Source: Jaltomata sinuosa (lineage: Eukaryota > Streptophyta > Magnoliopsida > Solanales > Solanaceae). Taken from it: a stretch of 64,000 nt of DNA. This document shows, in pieces, positions 1 through 11,667 of the stretch. Numbering within the stretch: the stretch's first letter is position 1; every line of letters begins with the position of its first letter. The notes below the pieces were generated by a model that was given only the letters and a program-made list of their open reading frames with translations, searched no databases and had not been told where the DNA came from. Both the position numbers and the translations under genes were made by a program. Location: contig QJPP01007527.1 in the NCBI GenBank assembly GCA_003996215.1, positions 496,001 through 560,000 of the forward strand. The letters run 5' to 3'.

Positions 1-381
1 TTTCGGATAATAATGACTCTGTTTAATGGAGCCTACGGTACGAACTTTACGTTCCTTGTCTAAATTTTCTTGTCAGCACACAGGTGCTAATGTTATATTT
101 GGTGGTTTAGTTGCAACTTGCAACTACCAAAACATAAAAATAAGAAAAAAAGTTGTAAAATTTGACATAAAGGGGGCATCTTACATGCCCCACTTGACCA
201 GACATGTAGTACTATTCCATAATTAAAACAGTAACGGTCAGTTTCAACATGTTTAACTCAATTCAATTAATGATATGTGCATACGTGTTTTTGAGTAAAT
301 TAATTAAATGGATAAGAGTTTGGAATGAAAGGTTATGCTGCAAATACTATAGTACTAATATTGTATTTTTGGTGGGGACAG

Positions 382-850
382 AGTTCCTTGTGATTACAAA
401 GGCAAGAATTTGGCTATTCGAGTGGAAGAATCAAGCCAGAAGCCAAATTATCTAGCAATTAGCTTCTTGTACCAAGGTGGTCAAACTGAAATTGTTGGTG
501 TCGATGTAGCTCAGGTAAAAAAAAAAAAAAAAGACTACTCCCTTTGATGAGGATTGGTCAAAATGAGTCGAGTTAATAAATTTGTTAATATGTTTTAGGT
601 TGGATCGTCGAGCTGGAACTTCATGAGTCGAAACCACGGAGCAATTTGGGACACAAGCAGAGTGCCAAGTGGGGCTTTGCAATTTAGGTTTGTAGTGACA
701 GCAGGGTATGATGGCAAGTGGAATTGGGCAAAATCAGTGTTGCCAGCAGATTGGAAAAATGGGGTGATTTATGATACTGGACTTCAGATAACTGACATTG
801 CTCAAGAAGGTTGTTCTCCATGTGATGATGAAAACTGGAAACATCATTAG
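382..850 (+). CDS. EXLA: Expansin-like A protein, 3' part (two last exons)
   Basis: Two exons are visible: 382-514 (acceptor AG at 380-381, donor GT at 515) and 599-850, ending in TAG. They join in frame. The first encodes VPCDYKGKNLAIRVEE... and the second VGSSSWNFMSRN... followed by the family-typical WAKSVLPADWK and DIAQEGCSPCDD near the C-terminus. These match the C-terminal expansin (CBM63-like) domain of expansin-like A proteins. Family members are secreted to the cell wall; wall-loosening activity is not demonstrated for the EXLA branch. The Arg codon before VPC is split by the intron, so the N-terminal exons (signal peptide, double-psi beta-barrel) lie outside the window. Bases 1-381 look like intron; a short open frame at 26-226 resembles nothing I know. 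The visible part is intact. Confidence 0.93.
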
Positions 851-2170
851 TTTTTTTTTTCTTTCTTCTTAACTGTAACAATCCGTGTGAATACACGTAC
901 TAAAAGCACAAAGAATATGTAATAAAATTATAGATTGATGCAGTTTGAGTAGACATATAGGGATACAAATTAAATCTTTCTATTCTTTTTCTTTAAGTCA
1001 TATTAATATTGTAACGTTAAAGTTACCCTTCTTACTTATATAACATCACATTCTTTTCGCAATCCAGAACATTGATTAGTGATATCTCTTTTTTCCAGTG
1101 CATTTATCATGTAATGTATGTCGCAATTTATTAGTTTGATCTCAATGGTTAGTTAGACTTGATCAAATGTTAATTTAAGAGAATACTTACATCTTAATAT
1201 AGATCTTCAAATAAATGCTCAGTTTGAGACCATAACACCAAGGACCTTTTTGGGTATTCGTTTGAGAAAAGAAAGAACAAATTAAAGAATAAAACTTCTA
1301 GCTCATGTATGCAAGTTTTCAGAAGCATGTCTACGAAACCTTACATGTCTTCCTTCTTATACAACTTAAATATAGCTCACTTGTGCTACTAGAAACCCAA
1401 ATTGCTAAGATGATTATGGGGGTAAGGGCACGGGTACCCGATTTGTGATCACCGTTCAAGTCATACTCATAGTGCGTAAAAGTTACAAGTTTATCCAAGT
1501 TGAAATAACTTCAGATATCTGAAGTTAAGCTTGATAAAATCTATCATACTGCTAGACGTGCGTTTGAAGTTAGGCTTGATAAAATCTGAAACTTCAGTCA
1601 CAACTATGTACACATCGAATGACGGCCTTGGTTTACAACGCAAAGAATCTTGGCAATTCTGCATCCATACGTGTCACTAGCTGTTCATTTACACACATTA
1701 ATTGATAGCCTTGCTCTAAAAATTTAATTTGCAAACTAAAATTATCTTGTTGCCTTGGCAGGGATATTATAGGGCTTGCCAAGTTGATCAACGTTTTTAA
1801 GTATTTAATCAAGATCAGCTCAAGGTAAGGAAGTAAGCTCAATACTTCTCGAAGACTGCACATTCGTATAGTTCTTAGCAGTTTAAGAGTTTTTGCTACT
1901 ATGACTCACACAGTGAGTGATCCATGAGAAATACAGTAATTCATTTAAATTTAGATAAGTTGATTATATATTTAAACAAAGCTACAAACATAATTAATAT
2001 GACATCTACAATCAGCCGCAAATAAAGATAAAATTTTGCTCGAGGCTTCACCTATAATTCCAACATCTAATAACAGCCTAGATGAATTTTTTTGAAGGCG
2101 ATAAAATTAAATGTGTTGTTGGAAAAACTAGCAAGCACAATTCCAAAATGTTTGCACTCGTATATCCTTG
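851..2170. other. Intergenic, no gene recognised
   Basis: This AT-rich spacer lies between the convergent expansin-like gene and the ESF2-type gene. Short open frames (for example 1633-1863, minus) show no recognisable domain. It contains a perfect 20-bp palindrome at 1507-1526 and a repeated 22-bp motif (1521-1542 and 1566-1587). Confidence 0.6.
1507..1526. repeat. Perfect 20-bp palindrome
   Basis: AACTTCAGATATCTGAAGTT is identical to its own reverse complement. The motif GAAGTTA(A/G)GCTTGATAAAATCT follows at 1521 and recurs at about 1566, so this may be part of a decayed repeat. Confidence 0.7.
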
Positions 2171-4304
2171 TCATTGGCCACCGAATACCTGTAAAAATGA
2201 AGAATAGCTTCCATCAGAACATTAGCAAGTCTTTCTCTTTTCCCTCTTTCGGCAGCAGGGAGTGGGGGTGAATGGTTGGAAAGGGAACTTACTCCTGCCA
2301 AAACGTCCTTAGACAGCCCAGGCTTGATTTTCCCAGCTTCATCTGCCACAGGTTTTTTCTGGGGAAATTGTCGTATCACCTTTGGCGCAAACTGTTCACC
2401 TGCGAAATCAGAAATTTCCCCGGATTCCTGTTGCACCTTTTGCTTCTGAAAAGATGGAATAGTTAAAAAGTATATACACTATATTACTCAATTGTGAAAG
2501 ATATATTGCATAAGGTAAGATGAAACTGAGTGGTCGAATACCTAAACTAAAACTGGCTTAATACATTACCAAGTAATAATAATTCGGGCCGAGGAAAAGA
2601 GGGTAACTCAATTTACCCCTCTATACGCTCCCCCTCTATTTAGTACACAAAGTAACATCTATAGTTTTTTAGTTTTGCTAAAAGAAACTTTTTCTAACAT
2701 CAATCGATATATTAGCAATCTACATCAGAGGTTATCGATGAAAAACTATAGCTGTCTCCTGTTATAACTACCATTTAAAGAATAAAAAATCAAAAAAGAG
2801 ATGATAAATAAGAAACTCAATCGAGGGAGTTAAAAAAAACTGCTGCTTAACAACTACTTCCATGTTAAAGAATCCATTAAAAATTGGATCACTGACCTTC
2901 TTCATTCGTTCTTCAATAGAACTTAAAGCACGAGACTTATCAACTTGTGTAAGGTAGAAATCACGCTCCCTCTTAGCAGCAGAAAGCTCCAAAGCCAGTT
3001 TCTGCTCACGAACTGCATGCCTTTGTGCTGCAAAATGTTTGTAAGGCATCAATTAAGAAGTGAATGGAGATCGAAGAATGCAACATTACCCAATACATCG
3101 AAAAATAACAGCATACCAATTTCATCAGTAACATCATCCCATTTGATTTTAGACAAGTACTTGACATTCCAAATGTCATAATAGAAAGATGACCTTTTCC
3201 TTCCACCTATACAAACAGAAATTTGACAGTAAAGTCAATAACCTCTCAAGGTCACTGAAAATACAAGGAAAACAGAAGTTGAAAGCTGAATCTAAAGAAT
3301 ATAAACAAGGATAACCAAGTTGCATTGTTATGACACAAATGGCATAATGCAGCAAAACAATGTTAGTCTACTCGTAATAGAAGCCAAATTATGGCTAGTA
3401 TCTGAATAATTGGTGTTTCCCCTATGAAATGTGTAACAAGCACAATAATTAGTCAACTCAAAAAGAAATAGAAACATTTGTCAAACTTGCTGCAAGATGC
3501 TCCCTATTAACAAAGTAAAAGCAAACAGATGGAAAGCTATGTAAATAGCCTGAATGTCTAAATAGAATTCCTTAAACTGGAAAAAAATCAAGAAGAAAAG
3601 AAAAGCATTGCCTAGAAAATAGTTACTTTACCCATCTGTTGACCATTTAACATATTCGCAACTCTCTTGGCAACACTCTTCTTCGTAAATTCAACCCACC
3701 TACAGATATAGATGATAGTTTAGTTACTTTCGGTAAAAAATGTCATAATCTTGCAGATGCAAGATGCAGAATTCATCATTGCAATGAAGGTTAAATAACA
3801 GATAATCAGATTTCAGTTCACAGAAACCTCAATATAAGCATACCCTTCTGAAAATGCTTGCCCTCGGAACCCACCTGCCCGTTTCCGATTCATTTGAGCA
3901 GCAGCAGCTGTATGCAAGGCAAATTAGAAAAGACAATCAAGCTTTGGAGGAGGGATAAATGCTATGTAGTGAAGCATTTAACCAATATGTCTGAAGATGT
4001 TGATCAAATGAGAAGTAGTGAAGATATATAAGAACATAAACAAGGAACTCAACAAACCTTCAGGTACAAGATATATTCTCTGAATTTCTCCAAACTGAGA
4101 AAGAACCTGACGAAGTTTCACGTGGTCCATACGAGGCGGTACTCTACTTACATGACAAACTCCACGCTTTTCTGCCTTCACAGCTTCTTTAAGAGACTTC
4201 TTCTTCTTTTTAACTTTTCGCACTTGTGTTTTAGCTTCATCTCCCCTCTCATCTTCTCCACGTGCTGGGCTTGTTTCCTCAATTGCCAAATCTTTCTCAC
4301 CCAT
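2171..4304 (-). CDS. ESF2: Pre-rRNA-processing protein ESF2/ABT1-like (complete, 7 exons)
   Basis: This nucleolar RRM-type protein is related to yeast Esf2 and animal ABT1, which act in the small-subunit processome during 18S rRNA maturation. Exons on the minus strand: 4304-4058, 3907-3844, 3699-3632, 3206-3117, 3027-2897, 2445-2293 and 2188-2171. All junctions are GT-AG and in phase, giving 256 residues. The N-terminus is acidic then Lys-rich (KVKKKKKSLK). An RRM-like region starts around residue 50 with GVCHVSRVPPRMDHVKLRQV. It continues with RKRAGGFRGQAFSEG, WVEFTKKSVAKRVANMLNG and FYYDIWNIKYL, all typical of the family. A basic coiled C-terminal part (REQKLALELSAAKRERDF) follows. The open frame of exon 6 runs past its true end, but GCAGGA is followed by a canonical gtaagt donor. 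An 18-bp last exon then encodes VFGGQ-stop and restores the family ending KPGLSKDVLAGVFGG. The start ATG is the first in frame and the Kozak context is ordinary. Confidence 0.93.
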
Positions 4305-4796
4305 CTAATGAAAATGATACTACTGAAGGAGAAAACCAGTTCTGCGTACAGTGGAATTTGTCTGCTAAAGCTACAAGAATAATTTCCAATGTATTTTAGC
4401 AATCATAAAATTAACTCCCCCACCTCAAGGAGGGTCGAAAGAGATCAAAAACTACATTCACGTACTAATATTAGGATTCACCAAATACTCTGTAACTCAG
4501 AAGAGCAAAATCTACTAAAGAATTTCAACAATAATAGGGAAGTTACTAATATTGTACGCCGTTTTGGTTACTAATTACTATCACAAAAAGGAAACAAATT
4601 GCTTTCATTAATTCGTTGAAAGTATTTTACAACAGTTCTTTGTCTACAAGTTTTTTTGGTTCAATTACAAATTTAGACATCATGGATTTCAATCATAAAT
4701 TTAGGCATTATAACAAACACACAAGCTGAAAAAAAATAAAAAATGAATCAATAATGACGAGTAGCCAAAAACCATGATGATGGAAAATTGAGTTAC

Positions 4797-5069
4797 TGTT
4801 ATGATATTATTGCAAGGAATGGGACTTGAGACTTATATAGCCTTGGGACTCTCAATAGCTAGCTTTTATCAATGGTATCAGAGCCACCCACTATCCTCCG
4901 TGTCCACCGTGCATTGGATGGCAGTGTTCGACCGAGGCTAGCAATGCGGATGCGGAGCATGGTATGATATTATTGCAGGGATGGGACTTTAGTCCCACCA
5001 TTGGCTAAATGGGGAGCTGCCGTGGGGCTTATATAGCATTGGGGGTGTGGTTCTCCTAAGGTTGTATCA
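4797..5069 (+). mobile_element. TRIM-like retroelement with tRNA-iMet primer site
   Basis: Two related terminal repeats flank a tiny internal region. The left repeat (4797-4871, TG...CA) and the right repeat (4960-5069, TG...CA) share TATGATATTATTGCA(A/G)GG, GGGACTT and CTTATATAGC; the left copy lacks about 35 bp. Directly after the left repeat comes TGGTATCAGAGCC (from 4873), the classic plant primer-binding site complementary to initiator Met-tRNA. A purine-rich run (ATGCGGATGCGGAGCA) precedes the right repeat. It has no coding capacity, as is usual for TRIMs. I could not find a matching 5-bp target duplication. It lies about 0.5 kb upstream of the ESF2 start codon. Confidence 0.75.
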
Positions 5070-5310
5070 ACTAATAGAGATATCAACTATCACTCGCGAC
5101 AATTATAACATAAAATTGGATAGTTAGAAGGATTTAATAACTCTTACCAAACTATCTATGCAAATTCATCCAAAGAAGTACAAATCATAAGATATCATCC
5201 TCACGATTTGCAAATTCAGTAGCAAAAATAGAAGGTAAGACTATAACCTATATATACATAAAGTTGGAGCAAAAACAAAGCAATCAAAAATCAGGGAAGA
5301 GAACGTACAA

Positions 5311-5671
5311 GTGAATGAGATGGCAGAGGAACGACTTTCACTTGAGCATTTTCGCGGCCAGTCGGAACAACTTTCTGGAATAGTTTCAATTACAACTCAA
5401 CAAGGCCCTATCCTACCTGAAGAACAAGGAGGACTAATTTGGGCTTCTATGGGTTTGAAGTTAAAAGGGCCCAATTTGGGTAACAATAAGGCCCAATAAT
5501 CACTTTGAAATTTAATTTTTAAAATATCCAGGGATGGAAATTTTCGTCCGAGGTGCCAATATTTAGCTATCATTTTTATTTTTCATCACTGATCCGTCAG
5601 AAGTTCATAACATATTACTTCTTTTATTGCTTATTTTGCAACAACATTATAATTTCCGAGCTAATATAGCG
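5311..5671. other. Intergenic, short open frame not supported
   Basis: A 62-codon plus-strand frame at 5311-5499 lacks any recognisable domain, and I see no splice-linked partner exon. I do not support it as a gene. Confidence 0.4.
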
Positions 5672-5941
5672 TTACATAACCCAAAAATAAAAATAATTTC
5701 GGTGAGCAGTAAGAGAGCTACTAACAGTGGTGTATTCAGCCTCATTGTTGGCATTGTTTCTCTTGGCATACTCTTTCGGTGTGGCCGCAAAGTATCGACG
5801 CCCTACAGTTCGAACGAGTAGATTTTTGGGACCTGAAAAAAATGAATTTGAAAAAGCAACAACAAATAGTGATGGAACAACAATATATGAGGAAGAAGAT
5901 TGAGATCGAGCAGTACCAGAGAGGGTTCTAAGGAGCTTCAT
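5672..5941 (-). pseudogene. Truncated first exon of a mitochondrial PPR protein (At4g35850-like)
   Basis: The 89-residue frame starts MKLLRTLSGTARSQ, looks like a mitochondrial presequence (many R, S, A, few acidic residues), and continues RRYFAATPKEYAKRNNANNEAEYTTVSSSLTAHR. From memory this resembles the N-terminus of the mitochondrial pentatricopeptide protein At4g35850. After LTAHR the frame runs into unrelated residues and stops. There is no GT donor at that point and no PPR repeats follow on the minus side. It is therefore best read as a copied gene fragment cut off at its 3' side. The alternative is a short lineage-specific mitochondrial peptide. The family assignment is recalled, not searched. 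Confidence 0.45.
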
Positions 5942-8900
5942 GGCTGCAGCATCAACTGACTATTGACGCACCTCTAAAAACCCTCGAGGTTTTGAAACAA
6001 GATGCCTACGTGGCACAACTGATTTATGATGACTTGGGCGGGTTAAGTTCGGGTCATTCCTAGCCCGAATGGTCCCTTTTTGGAAATTTATATGATCATG
6101 CCGGCGGAGCAAAAAAAAATGTTTGTGATCTCTGCCTTTTTATAAAAGGAATACGTTGCATGTTGTAACTACAACAAAATAATATGATAATCGAGATATC
6201 AGAACAATACGATTAAACCTAACCTTTTAAATATTCATCTACCACCTGTATTAAGCAGAAAAACAACAGAATAATACAACAATTGAGATATTAGAGCAAT
6301 ATAATTAAATCAAATCTTTATACAAAAAATCATTAAAATTTCGTTAAGTGCATGAAAATTGAAGATTGAGTCAAATACTCAATAATTCTAAAGTGCATCA
6401 AAAATCAAAACTACAAACTCATGCTGAAACTTAAATTAGAAGGTACATAAATATAATTTAATAAATTTATGTACTTTGAAATATATATATAAGAGAATTA
6501 CACAATAATCAATGCACAGTTATAAATAATATTAATCTATAGAATTACATACCCATTAACAAAAAAAAAAAGAGGAACATATCATACACGAAAAGAGAAT
6601 TTCTATTATTTTTTTTACATATTAAATAACCTACATCTACAGATTGAGCGATAAATTAATAATGTAAAGTGAATTTGGTTAGAGCTACACAATGGTCTTT
6701 TGTTCACCTGCCTTACTTTTTCAGTACACTCTTGTTCATCCTTTTTGAATCCCAAAAGAATTATGTATAACGATGTCCACATGATCTGCGTCATCCATGT
6801 GAGATCAAACTTTTGATATACCCTAGAATATGATTGTACTCAAATTATGAGCATATTGTTGGGATCAAACAACATGGCGCCGTGCGGAAGCTAACAAAAA
6901 ATCTCGAACATGATAACAAAGGAAATTATAAAAAGACTCATAATATATTAAATTTATTTGATCAATTGACCTACATACAAATGACATAAAAAATATAAAA
7001 AATAAAATTATTGGAAGAATAATCTTCCCCTAAACAACATTTAGTTTAAGAACTACAAAGTGAATATTATTGTATTATTGAAAGAAATAATTCTCAATTT
7101 ATAAAACTCTAAAATATTTTCCTCCAAAAATGAGTTACCTAAATAAGAAAAAAAATTATTTTTCTTTCATAAATTATTTATCATATTACATATTTTTTTT
7201 CCAATTTTATTGACCTTTAACTAAAAAACAGAGAAAAATTTACGTGTGATTTTCCAATTCTATTTACATGTGATTTTCCACTAGAAATACTTCTTTAATA
7301 TCTTTTTTCTTTCCTTCTAAATGATTAATTAATTCCTAAGGAAAAAACAAAACTATTGTTTTAATATTAATACCAAAATAGATAAGAATCAACACATTAG
7401 GTTTTAGGAATCCTTAATTTTAACGTATATTTCTTACCATATATTTTATTTTTACCTTGTATTGTAGGAGTTCTTAATTTTTCAAATATCATATAAATAT
7501 ATTTATTATAGTCAATATTCAATATTATAAATATAAGTAAAAAGACAATTTTGTCTTTTGCGAAGTCTTTTAATGAAGGGCAAAATGTTCAAATCACATT
7601 ATTATAAGGCCCTTCACACTTTTAATATAGTATAGATTAATTATTTGGCTGAATATTTTTTAATAAATAATTACTGTTTTTAAATATATTTTTTGTTTAT
7701 TATCATTTATAGCAGTTCTATGATATTAGTGAAATCTGCATTGTATTAAAAGTGAATTATATATGTAATATAGATGTATTATAAGTGTCTTAAAATGTAT
7801 TATATTTATTTGATAAGAAATCTGCACTATGTGTTATAAGTGTCTTAAAGTGTGTGATAAATATATTATCCATTAATAAAACCTGTACTATATGTGTTTT
7901 ATAAATTGGTCTCTATAATAATATATTAAAACTGTATTGTGCATGTATAATAAATGTATTATAAGCTAAGTGTCAAGTAAAAAAAAGATGATATTGTTGT
8001 AGATGGTAAATATTTTTTTAATATAGCATATCTATGTAAGTTTTCCTTTATAAAAAATTCAACAACACATGTTTGCGTATGTCGTATATACCTTCAGGGT
8101 GATACGATGCACATAATTATATATTCGGAAGATATACAATCTTCATACACACACCCTCCCCCACCCCCCACCCCCCCAAAAAAAAAAAGAGAGTTACATT
8201 TGAGTTGAACTTGGAGATGGAAGTCTTCCTCTTTCTCGGCCATGAAATAAAACCAAACTCATGAGCTTATTATCCTAGATCGAAACAAATTGATAGGACT
8301 CCTTTTCTACGTCCACATATGACCCGTGTGGCAACATGAGGCCGAAAAAAGGAAAGAGAGGGATGGGTTTCTCTCGCTTTCGGCATAGCGGGTCCCAGTG
8401 AGATTTATTCTTCATGAAATACTTAATTTTACATATATATAGCTAGAGAAAATTAAGGTTTGAGGACCAAAAATAATAAAACTAATCTCTTTGCTTCACA
8501 TTAATCAATTTTCTACCACAAGAGGAAAGTGATTCTGATCTTGATCTAGCTCTTATCTTGGGCATGTTTGTGGTACCATAGACAACGAATTGATTCAATG
8601 ACCAAATACATTTTTTAAACAGAATTATTATTGAAAGAAGATCTCCATTAGTTCACTAAAAGTTATGCTGCTAGATTCTAATTAGAAAAGATCTCGGTAG
8701 TAGAAACAAACTGGACTTGATCTTGTTTTCAGTAAAATTCAAAAAGTAAAGATCTTTGTAGCGGCAAAGCTGAAGTAGTTGACATAATATTCAGTAAGTA
8801 AACTCATAACGTGAGATATTTGTAGCCGCAAACAGTGAAAAAGTGAAGTTGATTTTTGTATTCATATTGATGTATATTTTGAATTTACAAGTATTACTGT

Positions 8901-8952
8901 GGTACAGAACTTTTGGATAGCCCTTTGGGCTGTCACATCTATTCTTGACTAG
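5942..8952. other. AT-rich intergenic stretch
   Basis: I recognise no gene over 3 kb. The sequence is very AT-rich, with scattered A/T runs. A C-rich patch at about 8150-8180 is followed directly by an A run. A motif near 6870-6890 (AACAACATGGCGCCGTGCGG) looks transposon-derived, but I cannot delimit an element. Confidence 0.5.
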
Positions 8953-9777
8953 TTAGTGATTCAAAATATTGAGAAGGGATACACGGGTTTTGATTAAGCG
9001 CCTGAAAAAGCACTCGACCCCTTCTCCAAGAACCTCAATGGTTGCCTCCGTCTCTCGCAATTGATTCTGCAATTCGTTGTATTTGCAAGTCTTAGAGCAC
9101 AAAGCAGCGTCAACATTGTCAAATTCATTGGATTCAACTTCCTCTTTTTTCGAGTGTATAACCTTGGACAATAATGACCAATTACTTGATTGAGATCCTG
9201 TTCCATTGACATAGGACAACAAGGCCTTAAATAGTCCTAGAGTGACTAACTGGACAGCCTGCAATTCTCCAACAATAGCCAATGTTTCAGACTTTTTCGA
9301 TGCGAAGTTATTTTCCTTCATTATACTATTCAAATTTTTAAGAAGCTTTTGGATCATCTTCTTGGAATTCCTTCTAGAGGTTAGATAGCCAGAAATGGCA
9401 TCTATATTCCGTCTTCTACGAAGAGCTGAAAGAAGGTCTTGCCTATTTTGCTTTTCATTCGACAAGAGATCTTTGATGGTGGCACAAACGTCTAATACCT
9501 TGAGGTGCCCCTCTAATAATTCCTCCAAATTATCTTGCGAAATGGCTTGTTGAACGTGTGGTAGTTGAAGCAAATCTTCCGTGTAATCCAATAAGTTTTC
9601 AAGATCACCTAGTCTACAAGTGAGGGATGAAAGGGAGGAAGAAGTAGCCTCTGAAGAAGATGTTAGTCTAGACAGTTGCTGATTGAATTGAGACACAATA
9701 GGATGAGATGTAGAGGGAAAGCTGCTAGAACGAACATGCTTAAGGGTGGTTTTTGATCTCAGAGGTGAGGGAGCCAT
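8953..9777 (-). CDS. DUF241 domain protein (intact, single exon)
   Basis: A complete intronless frame of 274 residues begins MAPSPLRSKTTLKHVRSSSFPS, an N-terminal motif (xxxHVRSxSxPSxSHP) typical of plant DUF241 (PF03087) proteins. SLTCRLGDLENLLDYTEDLLQLPHVQQA (about residues 50-77) and the paired RRRRN...GYLTSRRNSKKM segment (about 115-140) are also characteristic. The C-terminus ends VECFFRRLIKTRVSLLNILNH, again family-like. Members are usually about 250-300 residues and intronless, so the length fits. No signal peptide or membrane segment is visible; the protein is mostly helical and probably cytosolic. Biochemical function is unknown for the family as a whole. A TATA-like box lies about 75 bp upstream. 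Confidence 0.93.
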   Translation of the reverse strand: MAPSPLRSKTTLKHVRSSSFPSTSHPIVSQFNQQLSRLTSSSEATSSSLSSLTCRLGDLENLLDYTEDLLQLPHVQQAISQDNLEELLEGHLKVLDVCATIKDLLSNEKQNRQDLLSALRRRRNIDAISGYLTSRRNSKKMIQKLLKNLNSIMKENNFASKKSETLAIVGELQAVQLVTLGLFKALLSYVNGTGSQSSNWSLLSKVIHSKKEEVESNEFDNVDAALCSKTCKYNELQNQLRETEATIEVLGEGVECFFRRLIKTRVSLLNILNH

Positions 9778-9847
9778 TTGTTTTTTCTTGAGAAGATTAT
9801 TGAATGGTTAAAATTCAAGTTGTTCTCCTTCTTCTGGCTTTTGTTTC

Positions 9848-9855
9848 ATATATAG
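9848..9855 (-). promoter_or_regulatory. Probable TATA box of the DUF241 gene
   Basis: Read on the minus strand, CTCTATATATGAAAC lies about 75 bp upstream of the ATG at 9777, a usual distance for a plant TATA box. A GA/CT run (likely 5' leader) sits beside it. Confidence 0.5.
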
Positions 9856-11020
9856 AGAGAGACAGAGAACTAGAGAATAGGACTTGACTTGGATCTAGAT
9901 CTGACAGCAACTAGCTATTTTAGGCGATGTCTGTGGCATGCTTCCTCCTACCATCACATCCGCCACCTATTTTCTTTAAATGATTCCCCCACAATAGAGT
10001 TAAGCAGTTTGAGTGCCTGTTAGGAAACTATATATTTTATGAATGATCTTGTTGTTGGAGACAAAAAGAATATTGACAACTCTCTGCATCATCATAAATG
10101 GCACTCGTGCACTTTATTTGATTGCATAAAAATCACGGAAGCAATTGATACCCTGCCTCTTCAAACAAAGAGAAGTCTAACTAAATGCAAAGAGTCACTT
10201 TTTTTCAGCACATGGATGATCTGCAACAGATCTGCTAATTAAAAAGTGGCATTATCGAGGACAAGTAAATGTTTGAGTATTAAGAGACAACACGATTGCG
10301 ACAGCATATTACACGAGTGGTTTAATATATATCTACAATTTGATTAATGCCAGCATATTCCTTATGTTAACATGAGGATGAAGGCTCCAAGATCTAAATC
10401 ATTATAATTTCAAAAGATGAAAGTTCCACTTCTCTGTTCCTACTTGACATTAAATATCTAATGGAGGAGCAAACCCCCAGAGCTCTACTATGGCGATCAA
10501 AGGCCGGATGCCATGTTGTGATTTCGGAGTAATACAGACATCAATTTTTTTCAAGATATTCCGAGTCCATCAACAGAATAATACTATGCTACGTACAGTT
10601 ATATATTTTGATCCCTTGTTGAATCTTCAACATGTCCACTAATTTGTACTTGAAAATTAATGAAATGCAATACATTAAGATCCGTATATTGCCAAATTGT
10701 TTGATGAAAAAGGGAACACATCAATTTGAACAGAAAGGCTTGAACTTGCCTGATGATGAAAACGTGGAAACTCAAGTATTAATTATTATAGTCTCAATTT
10801 TATTTTATTTTACTTTTGAAGGAGTCTAGTTTAAAGAATCCTAAACATTTGTACACATATATATATATTAAGGGCCCGGAAATATGATATGAAATCATGA
10901 TATGAATTTGAAGTTTTGTTTGGATATGCAATTGGATAAACATGAAAATCTTACAAGTTGTAAAAACTATTAAATTTTTCCCAAATTCTTATTAAATGTT
11001 ATCAAATGAGCAAATCATAG
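9856..11020. other. Intergenic, no gene recognised
   Basis: Two short plus-strand frames (10039-10242, 10632-10829) have no recognisable domain and skewed composition. I see nothing else until the hAT element. Confidence 0.5.
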
Positions 11021-11028
11021 TTCATAAA

Positions 11029-11667
11029 TAGGGATGGCAATGGGGAGGGGAGGGGGGTTAAGCCTTAACCCGCAAAATTTCAAACCCGCCCCGCCCCGCA
11101 CCGCCTAACATTTTTATGTGTTTTCAACCCGCCCTGCCTCCGCCTTAACCCGCCCCACATGAGTTTTTCATGTGACTTTTGTTTAATATAATGTGAAATA
11201 CGTGATGCAGCATTCAACAAACTTTTTAGAGCTTCTGTTTTTTTTCTTATTTCATTTTTTTCTACTAATATTTGACCTCTTGTGCGATGAAAAGCTGTAA
11301 TTTTTTGTGCATTTTCAGTGGTTCATTATAATGTTGAGAGAATTGGAATCAAATTGTTACTATTTTTCATTGTCTTAATTAGAAAAAAAAATAAACTACT
11401 AATACTAACAGTCGAATAGTACTTGTTATATAATCTGTGCAGTTTATAGCATACGTTATTTGTAATTATTTTGATGGAATTTCATAAGCTGTAAATGATG
11501 AGTAATTCCACGAACAAATTGAGCCCCGCCTCACATTGAATTTCAAACACTATAACTCGCTCTGCACCGGCACCCGCCCCACACCCGCATAAGAGCTCCC
11601 CCGCCTAGCCCCGCATAAGCAAAAACCTACCCCGCATCTGCCTCGCTCCGCTCCATTGTCATCCCTA
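11029..11667. mobile_element. Non-autonomous hAT-like element (639 bp) with 8-bp TSD
   Basis: The termini TAGGGATGGCAATGG (11029-11043) and CCATTGTCATCCCTA (11653-11667) are inverted repeats with one mismatch. The flanks carry a perfect 8-bp direct duplication, TTCATAAA, at 11021-11028 and 11668-11675. An 8-bp duplication with a TAGGGATGGCAAT-type terminus is the hallmark of hAT transposons. Subterminal regions are rich in CCCGCCCCGC-type repeats on both sides; the centre is AT-rich. No transposase is visible, so it must have been mobilised in trans. Confidence 0.9.

Noticed and set aside
2128..2170. C-terminal extension of the ESF2 frame to a stop at 2128
   Set aside because: It reads through a canonical gtaagt intron; splicing to the 18-bp exon restores the conserved family ending.
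5311..5499. 62-codon plus-strand frame
   Set aside because: No domain, no splice partner, and it lies in sequence with no other coding signs.
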